In this document: in pieces, positions 26,175 to 35,860 of the stretch
Layout: each line of letters opens with the position of its first letter
Position numbering within the stretch: position 1 is the first letter of the stretch
DNA from: Mercurialis annua
Lineage: Eukaryota > Streptophyta > Magnoliopsida > Malpighiales > Euphorbiaceae
Assembly (NCBI RefSeq): GCF_937616625.2
Contig: NC_065571.1
Span: 54,731,651-54,795,650 of the forward strand
Direction: 5' to 3'
Length of the DNA: 64,000 bases
Notes under the pieces: generated by a model
Databases searched by the model: none
What the model saw: the letters and a program-made list of their open reading frames with translations, nothing else
What the model was told of the DNA's origin: nothing
Program-made: the position numbers and the translations under genes

Positions 26175-26397
26175 GAGAAATTCTTAGATAAACTCGGTCT
26201 ATCACGTCATCCGTACACTAACCTATCATATTATGACACGTTATTAAAATAATGACAGTTTTATAAATTCGTTTTTTATTTATTTATACCTTTGAATAAT
26301 AATATTATAAAATTACTATCATTTTAATGATGTGTCATAATGTGATAAGTTTGGTCTGTGTATGATATGGTAGATCGAGTCTACCTAAGAATTTCTC
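26175..26397. mobile_element. MITE, Mutator-like type, family 2 copy A
   Basis: The 223-bp element starts GAGAAATTCTTAG and ends with the inverse CTAAGAATTTCTC. The inverted similarity reaches about 90 bp inward. It is flanked by a 10-bp direct repeat TACTTTTGAA (26165-26174 and 26398-26407). A 9-10-bp duplication points to a Mutator-like transposase. It has no coding capacity. A relative lies at 47545-47763. Confidence 0.82.
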
Positions 26398-26407
26398 TAC
26401 TTTTGAA

Positions 26408-27653
26408 AATGAAAAGTGATTTGGTGCTAAGTTTGGGAAGGTTACTGTCTTAATAAGGAAGACACATGCAGATTCACGTGGCCTGCCAGCTATGCTTCCA
26501 AATTAGCATCTTTGCAAAACATACAGATACTACCAGATGCTTCATTATCATGTGATGTGGCCCATCTTATAAAATTGGTCTAAAATATTTAAATTTAAAT
26601 TTAAATTAAACGCTTTGCTTTTAAAAGAAGAAGCATATTAATTAGCAACAAGAGGGACCTATCTACCATCACAAAATCCACAACTGGATATCAAATTTCG
26701 AATACGCCACTTTATTGCGTTTTGCCAACTAATGCACCATTTTTAAATATTAATGTGTGTCCCTTAACTTATCAATTATATCATTAAGTTGATTCAAATT
26801 TTTTTTAGCAGGGATAGATTTATTATACGTTAGTTGTTATTGGGGTTAACGGAAGTTAATTAATATTACTGTACATTTTTTAAATAGGTAAACTACTGTC
26901 TAGAAGAGTCGTAATAAACATTTAAATACACACCGATCAACATATGCATATCTAAGTGAACATGAATTGCTGACCCAGCCCCCCTCTCATCCTTTTCTCT
27001 ATTGATTAAACTAGAATTTTACAACTGAACTGAACATAATCAAACTTTAAAATTTTGATTCTATTAAAACCGTCCATTTACTTAATATCAAAATGCTCTA
27101 TAAATGACACATATAATTTTATTCCAATGATGAATGCACAAAATATTATTCTTATGGACTGTAAACTTTTTTTCTTAAAATATCAATAGTAAAAAATAGA
27201 AAAGATCGTTGTACAGATTTAAACCTACAATCTTTAATCTATAACAAAAATAATTTACCACTATAACAAAAAGGAGACTTGCTATATATATATATATATA
27301 TATATATATTTGACCGATTCAGTTAATTTAATCTAACAATCAAAACGGAAAAATCAAACCAAATTTTATTTGTATATTTCAGTTAGATAAATTCGATTTG
27401 ATTTGTTCAGTCGATTCGATTCCGACATAACATTGTTCATGCTGAGAGCAAGGTGTAAATTGATAATAAAAAATCTCTGACTATTGTATATGTGCTAATA
27501 AAGGAAATGTAGGAGATTAGAAAAATTGCCATGTCATTAAGCATGATCATCCTAATGCAAATTTCTGCTAGCCAAAGAGAATCAAAACTGATTTAATAAC
27601 AATAGCATGTAGTGATTAAGCTGCAATATAGTCTAATTAAAGTACAGTTCACT
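26408..27653. other. AT-rich spacer downstream of the SpoU methyltransferase gene
   Basis: No gene was recognised. It contains a (TA)13 microsatellite at 27283-27309. The 3' untranslated region of the methyltransferase lies at its right end. Confidence 0.5.
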
Positions 27654-29369
27654 TCACTCATCATTGTTACTGGGGGTGCTCCCAATTAAGTGGTGAATAA
27701 GCACACCTGCTGCAACACTAACATTCAAACTCTCCACAGCCAAAAATGATCTAAACTCTTCACTTGAGCGCTGAAGATTCGTTTCTTCCGATACAATATC
27801 ATCGTCATCGACTCCCGCCATGACATCTACGGGAGCGTTTCCCGGTATCTTCACCAGTTGAGTGCACGATCTCTCCACTAATGGCCTCAGCCCAGTACCT
27901 TCACTGCCCAATACAAGAACTGTGGGTTCACCAGGGACTACTTCATTCAATGGGACAGACTTTGGAGCAACTGAACCTCCGAGAATTCGCCACCCGTTTT
28001 CAGCTGATGATACTAAGAACTGCATCATATTCTTGCAATACCTAAGCTCCATTATTTCAAGTGATCCTGCACTCGCTTTACTTACAATTCCGCTTAAAGG
28101 GGCAGAATTTTTCGCACATAGAACTATCCCTGAAGCTCCAAAGAAATAAGCAGACCTAATAATCGCTCCTAAATTCTGAGGATCAGTAACCTCATCTAAA
28201 GCTACCCAAAGCGAACCTTTATCTTCGTGGGAAACGGGATCTAATTTCATTATTTTCACCATCTCTAGTGGTGAAGCATCGAGAACGAGTCCTTGATGAG
28301 GACGATTATCAGCAATCATATTCAGATCGTGCTTTGAAACTTCCTTTATGTTTAAGCTAATATTTTGAGCCATCCTCAAGACCTTCTCAAACCCTTTTTT
28401 GTCTTTCTTTTTCTTGTTATTACTAGTCAAATCCAATCCTTCTTGAACATACAATGCATAAAACTCTCTTCTACTAGCAGACAATGCAGCCAAAACAGGA
28501 CCAACTCCATAAACCCCTTCACCAATCATCCTAGGCAAAGACGATTCAGAAGCCTCTCTATAAGTTTTCCTACCCCAATTTTCCTGCTTATTCCACCTGC
28601 TATTATTAAACTCGGGTTTCGCAGTTCTGTCTCTGGCATTCGTCATTCCATCAAACCTACTTTTAATCCTATCCCATCTTGGATCCTCAGGAACATCCAG
28701 TTCATCTTCTCCTTCTTCTACCCCATCAAAACTACGTTCTCTTTTACCATAATCATACACTCCGTCCTTCGATGACTCCACCATTCTATTTCTACCTCGA
28801 TTACTCTCCAAAGCAGGCTCTATCGTATCCTTCCGAGCAGACGGAGCACTTTCTCCAACTTCCTTTTCTACATTTTTCACACGATTCGCCCCATTTTCGA
28901 CTCTCTTCGCCGATTCCTCCCACGAAGAGACACTAACTGTTTTCTCAAATCTCCTACCCGAATTTTTCCGAGAAGAACCACCATTATACGCGCTTACCCT
29001 TTTCCCCAATTCCTTGCCTTCTTTTCTATTACTTAACCAAGGAAGAGACTTCTCATTTGCACCACTCCCTTCCCCAACTACTACTCTATGTGAAAAACTT
29101 CTAGCTCTTGCAACACTTCTAAAACTAAACCCACTTGAAATACTTCTACCTCTACCTATATTATTCATTTTCCAATTATATCCCTTCACTGGTTTCACAA
29201 AATCCCTACATTTAGGGTCTAATAAGGGATTTGGACTAAACCTAAATGGCAGTGAATGAGTTTTTGGAGTATGAAAATGTTGGCAGTAAATGGGTTTTGA
29301 AGAAACCCTAAACACAACTGGAAATGCTTGGTACTTTGCAAAATTAGAGTACATTATAAGTGTAATCAA
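27654..29369 (-). CDS. SpoU-family (SPOUT) rRNA/tRNA 2'-O-methyltransferase, organelle-type
   Basis: This intronless 571-aa protein is of the RlmB/MRM1 type, which methylates a ribose of large-subunit rRNA in organelles. The N-terminus is basic, with Ser and Arg, and lacks early acidic residues, which suits a chloroplast or mitochondrial transit peptide. A long low-complexity charged linker follows. At about residue 281 the substrate-binding domain begins (GVYGVGPVLAALSASRREF). The three SPOUT motifs follow: LDEVTDPQNLGAIIRSAYFF (about 390), VLVLGSEGTGLRPLV (about 488) and SLNVSVAAGVLIHHL (about 546). These form the AdoMet-binding trefoil knot. A second in-frame Met at 29351 is equally possible as a start. 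The gene is divergent to TIM17. The RNA target is not known. Confidence 0.9.
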   Translation of the reverse strand: MITLIMYSNFAKYQAFPVVFRVSSKPIYCQHFHTPKTHSLPFRFSPNPLLDPKCRDFVKPVKGYNWKMNNIGRGRSISSGFSFRSVARARSFSHRVVVGEGSGANEKSLPWLSNRKEGKELGKRVSAYNGGSSRKNSGRRFEKTVSVSSWEESAKRVENGANRVKNVEKEVGESAPSARKDTIEPALESNRGRNRMVESSKDGVYDYGKRERSFDGVEEGEDELDVPEDPRWDRIKSRFDGMTNARDRTAKPEFNNSRWNKQENWGRKTYREASESSLPRMIGEGVYGVGPVLAALSASRREFYALYVQEGLDLTSNNKKKKDKKGFEKVLRMAQNISLNIKEVSKHDLNMIADNRPHQGLVLDASPLEMVKIMKLDPVSHEDKGSLWVALDEVTDPQNLGAIIRSAYFFGASGIVLCAKNSAPLSGIVSKASAGSLEIMELRYCKNMMQFLVSSAENGWRILGGSVAPKSVPLNEVVPGEPTVLVLGSEGTGLRPLVERSCTQLVKIPGNAPVDVMAGVDDDDIVSEETNLQRSSEEFRSFLAVESLNVSVAAGVLIHHLIGSTPSNNDE

Positions 29370-29763
29370 AGCTAAATTATGAAATTTAAAGCAAGAACAA
29401 GCAAATTCAAAGGATGAAGAAGATTACCCGCGTCTGTAGCTTTCTCTCATAATCTGGGCTATTTCTGTTCTGCTCAGCGCAAAACTATGTCGTATAGAAT
29501 TTAATGGGCTTCTCACGGTATTAAATTTGGGCCGGACAGTTGGTATTAAACGACACCGTGCAGTTGAAGAACTGTCACTAAAAGTCTAAAAGTAAATTTT
29601 AGATTTTTTTAGTTGAGATTTAAGAGGGTAAATTAGGTGTTTAAGTGAAATAGCTTAAACCCTCCGCAAATCAAACTTGAATCCTAGAAATCACCTCCGC
29701 TATAGAGTTTTCTCTTCAAAATCCAATTCCTTGCCCTAACCAAAAACCAGACTAAATTCATAT
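29370..29763. promoter_or_regulatory. Shared divergent promoter with site II (TGGGCY) motifs
   Basis: Only 394 bases separate the start codons of two divergent genes. Two TGGGCY motifs, TGGGCT at 29505-29510 and TGGGCC at 29528-29533, lie 18 bases apart on the plus strand. Paired site II elements bind TCP factors and are frequent in plant genes for mitochondrial, ribosomal and cell-growth functions. No TATA box was seen, which is usual for such promoters. Confidence 0.6.
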
Positions 29764-30459
29764 ATGGGTACGCCGGAAACTTCCCGCGAACCATGTCCCG
29801 ACCGGATTCTCGACGATATTGGCGGCGCGTTTGGCATGGGAGCTGTAGGCGGTTCAGCTTTTCACTTTATTAAAGGAACGTACAACTCTCCATCGGGAGC
29901 GCGTCTACTCGGCGGCACACAAGCTGTCCGAATGAACGCGCCGCGAGTTGGCGGGAGTTTCGCTGTTTGGGGCGGTTTATTCTCTGCTTTCGATTGCACG
30001 ATGGTTTACGTTCGGCAGAAGGAAGATCCGTGGAACTCGATCTTCGCCGGAGCTGCTACCGGTGGGTTTCTATCGATGCGACAAGGGCTAGGCGCGTCGG
30101 CTAGGTCTGCGCTTTTCGGTGGGATTTTATTAGGGTTAATTGAAGGAGCTGGGATCATGCTTAATAAAGTTATGAGTGCTCAACAACAAAATATGTCTGT
30201 CATTATGGATGATTCTGCCCCTGGTGCTGGGTTAGGGTTTCCTACTGGTATTCCTGGTCAGCCTCAAATGCAACCTCAGGTCGCCTTTCAAGACGCGGCC
30301 TCCACAGGTGCTGGGTCGGAATCGGGTTCTAGTTCGGGCTGGTTTGGGGGTATGTTTGGAGGAGGGAAGAAGGAGGAATCCTCTACAAGTGGCCATAGCA
30401 AAACCGAGATTTTGGAGAGTTTTGATGCTCCACCTGTGCCTAGTTTTGAGTACAAGTGA
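29764..30459 (+). CDS. TIM17: Mitochondrial inner-membrane translocase subunit TIM17
   Basis: TIM17 is a core, channel-associated subunit of the TIM23 presequence translocase in the inner mitochondrial membrane. The gene is intronless and codes for 231 residues, against about 243 for Arabidopsis TIM17-2 as recalled. The N-terminus has the family start EPCPDRILDDIGGAFGMGAV, then GSAFHFIKGTYNSP. Further in are RVGGSFAVWGGLFSAFDCTM and YVRQKEDPWNSIFAGAATGG, with the glycine-rich membrane segments of the family. The last 90 or so residues are Gly-, Ser- and Gln-rich, as in plant TIM17-1/2. The start is the first Met, directly before the conserved domain. Confidence 0.95.
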   Translation: MGTPETSREPCPDRILDDIGGAFGMGAVGGSAFHFIKGTYNSPSGARLLGGTQAVRMNAPRVGGSFAVWGGLFSAFDCTMVYVRQKEDPWNSIFAGAATGGFLSMRQGLGASARSALFGGILLGLIEGAGIMLNKVMSAQQQNMSVIMDDSAPGAGLGFPTGIPGQPQMQPQVAFQDAASTGAGSESGSSSGWFGGMFGGGKKEESSTSGHSKTEILESFDAPPVPSFEYK

Positions 30460-32189
30460 AAGTATTCTTGAGGTTTATTTATTTACATTTACAATCTCTT
30501 TTCAGAAAATTAATTTGCTTTATTTTTCAGTTGGTGTTGAGATTTTGTATTTGTTGAGCATTTGGAACTCGAAACCTGATAAGTTATAACAGTTACTAAA
30601 TTAGTTATGTGATGTATAATAATTCGTTTGGCAGTTTTTGTAGAATGATATAGTTTTGCTGCTATTCGCATTTCCTTCCAAAGCTATTTATTTTCCGGTT
30701 TCTTAAAACAGAGTTTCTGTCTCTTGATCATATGAAAGAACATATGAGCCTTTGTTGTCATTCTTATGATAGATGTTTTGGTTTTCTTTTAAATGTTCAT
30801 AATGCGTTGATAGTGCAATCGCTGCATCAAGATGTGATAACGGAATTCTTAGAACTTGAAGTATTTTACGTTCCATAATCTGTGTGTAGAATCATATATT
30901 TGTAACAATGAGTTGTAAGAAGCCGATTTTATTACAATCTGTGATATTTTGTAGCTGTTGCAAGTTAGACATCCTTTAAAACATGGGACCAAACGTCTTC
31001 ATCCATGTTAAATAATCATTGGAGTTGCAACTGGTACCTTGTTTTTTAGCTATTGCAGTGAGTCATGACTCATTACTCAGTAGTAATGTCACAATTTTAT
31101 CTGTCATTCATTCCATTTTTAATGCTTCGTGAAGTTATGTGAATGGTGGATTTAGTTGCAAGTAATCATTGACTTGGTAGTTTCCTTTTGCTGTTTAGCT
31201 TGATAGCTATGGTCGTAGAGCTGCTCAAGGTTGTTCTAGTATCATGATATCATCTATCATGTGTGTTATTAGTGTTATTTAGGCTTTCACGGGCATATAT
31301 AGAAGTAAACAAAACAACTCAGGTGGTTCAAATTGCCTGTATAACATTATTCTGAGGCTGGTGTACTAATCATCAGCTCCATCAAGGTTTTGCCTCTTTT
31401 TGCTGCATGGTATCTGTAATACTTGGGCATTATTTGTAAGGTGTGCCCAAATTTTCATTCAGGTCTTTCAAGTCTGGTGGTGCAGGGACGTCACAGGTAT
31501 TGTTTATACTGGGTTTTTGTGACTGATATTTTTTAATCTGTAATGCTATCTGTTCTTGGTGTTGCTCATTGATTTTTTCTTTTGTTTTCGTTTCTTGCAT
31601 GTTTGGCCAGTTTCATCAAGAATTAGTTGAATGTTTTTCCTGGGACAGATCCTCACTTTCTTGCTACACTGACCTCTCAAATCTTCTTTCTTGTGGTTGC
31701 ATGTTAAAACCTTAGTGTTTGGTTACCTTTATGCTTTTTGGCTCTTCCCCAAATGTGTGTATTTACTTCTGCTCTTCATTAGATTCAAAATTTGGCTTCT
31801 CCTTTGTATGATACACAGCGGCAAGATGCGCCAATAATAATGGTGGCGCACAGAAGAGCTGCTGGTTATGTAATTGCAGCAACTTGATGAGAATTGATCT
31901 TCTTCTACACGTGATTGTATATTCTGTGGCAAGTATAATTTCTTATGCTGGTAACTGTAATGTAGTCTTAAAATTGTTCATTCATGGTCACATTACAGGG
32001 AGAGTGAGGTTATTGTTATCACAGTCCGCAGCTCACAAGTACTGCTACAACTGACCAATTGCTCTAATTTAATCATTTTTACTGCTTCTGAAGAGACCAA
32101 AATAACTTTGCATTAACCAATTAATGCCCAGAACACAACTTGACAAAAAAAGAGGATAATATTAGTAATAATAATAATAAACCCACAAA
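30460..32189 (+). other. Downstream region of TIM17, possibly transcribed, no coding gene seen
   Basis: Base composition here is less AT-rich than in other spacers, and many good splice-like sites occur (for example gcagggacgtcacag|gtattg near 31485-31500). No frame longer than about 70 codons is open. A short open stretch near 31785-31887 (ending AAGYVIAAT) matched nothing I know. It could be a spliced 3' untranslated region of TIM17 or a non-coding transcript. Confidence 0.35.
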
Positions 32190-33251
32190 ATGCCACTCTC
32201 ACTACTCTATCGCTCACTCTCTCACCGTAGCCACCACCACAACAATCTCATCTCTCTCACCAACTCCATTATACTCTTCCTCCACCGCTCAATGGCCACC
32301 GCTACCACCACAGGCGAATTCTCCATCACCCCATCAACCACCCGTATCGGCTGGATTGGCACCGGCGTAATGGGCCGTTCAATGTGTTCTCATCTAATCA
32401 AAGCCGGCTATTCTCTCACCGTCTTCAACCGCACTCTCTCTAAAGCTCAACCTCTACTCGACATGGGCGCCAATCTTGCTGACTCACCCCTATCCGTCGC
32501 CAAACAATCCGACGTCGTCTTTTCCATAGTCGGATTTCCCTCAGATGTTCGCCACGTACTCCTTAATCCAATCACCGGAGCCCTCCAAGGTCTCCGTCCA
32601 GGCGGCGTTCTCATAGACATGACCACATCCGATCCCTCCCTCGCCGTGGAAATCTTCGCCGCTGCTTCCGCCAAAAGTTGCCACTCCATCGACGCTCCAG
32701 TCTCCGGCGGCGACCGCGGCGCCAAAAACGGAACGCTGGCGATATTCGCTGGAGGCGACAAGTCGGTGGTTGATCGTGTAAATCCCATTTTTGCCCTTAT
32801 GGGAAAAGTAAATTACATGGGTACCCCTGGAAAAGGACAATTCGCAAAGCTAGCAAATCAAATCACCATAGCGAGTACAATGGTTGGTTTAGTAGAAGGA
32901 ATTGTGTATGCTTATAAAGCTGGATTAAATGTAGAACTGTACTTAAATGCAATTTCTACTGGCGCAGCTGGGTCTAAGTCGATTGATTTATATGGGGCTC
33001 GGATTTTAAATAGAGATTTTGAAGCTGGGTTTTATGTGAATCATTTTGTTAAGGATTTAGGGATTTGTTTGAAAGAATGTGAAAAAATGGGGGTTGCTCT
33101 GCCTGGATTGGCCTTGGCTCAACAGCTTTATTTGTCTCTCAAGGCTCATGGTGAAGGCAATTTGGGTACTCAAGCTCTCATTTTGGCTCTTGAGAGGCTT
33201 AATAATTTCTCCCTCCCAAGCTTGTCGTCTTCTCCGAATCCCGCGGCTTAG
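32190..33251 (+). CDS. Beta-hydroxyacid dehydrogenase, 6PGDH/3-hydroxyisobutyrate dehydrogenase family
   Basis: This intronless gene codes for 353 residues. The family oxidises small beta-hydroxyacids or reduces aldehyde acids with NAD(P). The Rossmann motif GWIGTGVMGRSM lies at about residues 54-65. The substrate-binding motif DAPVSGGDRGAKNGTLAIFAG follows near 170. The catalytic lysine should be in GKGQFAKLANQ near 220. The first 34 residues (MPLSLLYRSLSHRSHHHNN...) are rich in Arg, His and Ser with no acidic residue, fitting a mitochondrial presequence. A start at Met35 (32292) would give a shorter cytosolic form. The nearest relative I recall is Arabidopsis At4g29120. The true substrate is unknown. 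Confidence 0.9.
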   Translation: MPLSLLYRSLSHRSHHHNNLISLTNSIILFLHRSMATATTTGEFSITPSTTRIGWIGTGVMGRSMCSHLIKAGYSLTVFNRTLSKAQPLLDMGANLADSPLSVAKQSDVVFSIVGFPSDVRHVLLNPITGALQGLRPGGVLIDMTTSDPSLAVEIFAAASAKSCHSIDAPVSGGDRGAKNGTLAIFAGGDKSVVDRVNPIFALMGKVNYMGTPGKGQFAKLANQITIASTMVGLVEGIVYAYKAGLNVELYLNAISTGAAGSKSIDLYGARILNRDFEAGFYVNHFVKDLGICLKECEKMGVALPGLALAQQLYLSLKAHGEGNLGTQALILALERLNNFSLPSLSSSPNPAA

Positions 33252-33870
33252 TCTGGTATAATTTATTTGCTTATATGTATGGATTATGCTTTCTGATAAT
33301 GAAGATATAAGAGTTGTTGTGATACTTGTGCTAGTTTTATACTGCTTTGGAATCTATTGGGTGCATGTTTATTATTTATACTGATAGTAGATATAGGCTT
33401 TGGTCTGAAGAGTGAAATCTATGAACTATAGTATTTGTTGAATGGAAGAAGATACCAGTTAGGGTTCTAGTTTTTGTATTACGAGATACGCGTTTAATTA
33501 TTTTCCTAGAAACAGAGAGTCAAAACAGAGGAGGATGCGAATATGCAAAGGCAATAATCTAGGGGTGTGCAAAAACTGGAAAACTAGAGGTACAAACAAA
33601 CAACCTGACCCGTGCCCCTAGTCATGCCAAGCTCGAACTCGAGCTCGAATGGACTTAAATTTATTTCCAACTCGAGTTCGAACGTGATCCGAGCTACTTG
33701 AGTAAGCTCGATTTCAGTAAAAAAATTAACATAATTATTGAAGAGATTGTCATATTGATGTATGTAAAAAAATTAATAATGATATATAATTCAACATGAT
33801 ATACACTTAAATGTAAAGGTATAAAAAGTCAATATAGCAAGAAAATACATTATTATTTTATTTGTGTAAG
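33252..33870. other. 3' region of the dehydrogenase gene and spacer
   Basis: The region starts with the 3' untranslated part of the dehydrogenase. Around 33562-33720 there is a repeat-like stretch beginning taggggtgtgcaaaa with several ctcgaactcgagc motifs, probably related to the element that follows. Confidence 0.45.
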
Positions 33871-34435
33871 TAGGGGTGTAATCGAGTCAAGTTACTGCTT
33901 GGTCTCGACTCGAAAATTTGAAATTTGAAATTCAAATTGAACTCGATCAAGTTTCATTTTAGAAGTTCGAGTTTGAACTCGGTAGAAAAATTGAGACTCG
34001 AGCTTAACTCGATTCGATTATTCATATAAATCTTTTAAATTAAAATTTTAATATAAAAATAAAAATAAAGATAGTATTATAGTCTACTATAATATAAAAA
34101 TAAAGATGTATAAAATTATAAAGGATAAAAATATAAATTAACTCAAACTCGACTAGGCTCACAAGCTTGTTAAGCCGTGTATTCTCGGTAATTAATTAGA
34201 GTAGCTCGAACTCGATATTAATCAAATCAATTTTTCAATTAATTCCGCATAGCTCACGAGTTGGCTCGGTTAAGAAACTCGTTTAGGCTCGCGAGTCTTA
34301 GGAATCTTTTTAACTGATATTCAAGTTTGACTCGAGATTAAACTCGAGTAGCTCGAGCTCAACTCAAATTGTTTGAGTCAATCATAATTTTTTTCAAGTC
34401 AAACTCGCCAGTTGGCCAACTTAATTATACCCTTA
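33871..34435. mobile_element. Possible hAT-type MITE (degraded)
   Basis: The left end TAGGGGTGTAATCGAG and the inverted right end TAAGGGTATAATTAAG are similar and of hAT type. The interior is full of CTCGAGCTC-like palindromic motifs. No 8-bp target duplication was found, so the boundaries are tentative. Confidence 0.4.
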
Positions 34436-35860
34436 TAAAACCCGAAGCAAACCAAAAAGTTATGTCCCGTTACATATGATATTATATAAAATTTCGGTTT
34501 GATTTTAAGACATAAAAGAAAAGTTAGTTAATTTTAAACTGAATTGAAGAAACCGAAACAAACTTTAAAATTCAACCGAATTAATTCATTTGGTTCAATT
34601 GAAAAAACAATCTTATAACTTCAAGTTCAGTTTGATTTAGAAAAGAGAAATTTTAATTTGATTGGAACCAAATTTACATCCCAGTGTTGCCTCTGGTCAT
34701 CGAGATTTTTTCTTCTACCAAAATGGAAATCTATGGTCATGCTTTATCTAATGACCTTATTTTTCTCTTAGTAGAAGCCAATTAATTGTTGACATGTAAA
34801 CTTTTTATCTCAGTTTTTTTTTTAATTTGAGTTATATTCTTATGAGTTATTTTTAATTAAATTTGAATCATAAAAGAACAATATGTTTTCTTATTTTATC
34901 CGTCACCTGTTTTGTTGTTTATGGATGAAGTCAACCTTATATAAATATATTAAAATAAAAAAATAAAAAAATAAAAAAAATCAATCATTTATTTATAAAG
35001 TTAACAATAGAACTTTATTTAAACATAATTTCAATTTTTTTTTTGGCCAAAGTTTGGTTCGAATATTTTATTTCTTATATTTCATTTAGAAAGATTTATA
35101 AGTATTATTATTATTTTGAATTTAAATCGAATATGTACTAGTATAAAATATTATTGGTGAATTAAAATAGAGAAAGTCAATGTCTTGCCTATGAAAGTCT
35201 ATTCAAAAATGGCGTGCTTTTAATTTTCTTTAGTTTCTGAAGCTCATAGAGGCGTATGGTGTTGAGTTGCCGTGAGAAAGATCATTTCTTTAATGTCAAA
35301 CGTATAGCTGTACTTGTAGGCTATACTACTAAAGCTTCAATAACATGTGCAAAGTGCAAACCCACAATATCAATGCACTTGTTTTTACTTTTTGAAAGCG
35401 GTGAACTGTATCGCACAGAAACTTGTCGAGTCATATATTTCAACATTTCATTTCCGTTCTCATAAATACTTCTAAAGTTCCACAACTTTATATTTATAAT
35501 ATATTCTTATAAGAACGTAATTGTTTGTTTTTTTATTTCAGCATTTTCGTTTTTAACGATTTCGTTGTGATATCATTCGGGTTGTTGGTAGAAAGTGTGA
35601 AAAACTCTAAATGGTTGACCATTGACTTGAAGCAAGAATAAGACAATGACAACTACAAATTTTGAATTGTTTAAGATGATAAGAGTTTGAAAGAAATTAC
35701 CTTTGAGTTTTTATATTTCTATGTGTAGCACACGTTATGCTTGTTCTTCTTGACAGAAGAAGAAAAACACCATGACAACAAGTCCTTTTTTCCTAGAAGC
35801 TTACCATCAACCTAACAGAAGCTCAGAACAATCTACTCTTCCAATCTGAACTCTTCCCAA
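34436..35860. other. AT-rich spacer and promoter region of the receptor kinase
   Basis: No gene was recognised. The last 100 bases upstream of 35861 should hold the 5' leader (a CT-rich stretch ctactcttccaatctgaact). No clear TATA box was assigned. Confidence 0.5.

Noticed and set aside
28365..28775. Open frame of 136 codons on the plus strand within the SpoU methyltransferase gene
   Set aside because: It is antisense to the low-complexity linker of a clear gene, where a Ser- and Arg-rich strand leaves the other strand open by chance.
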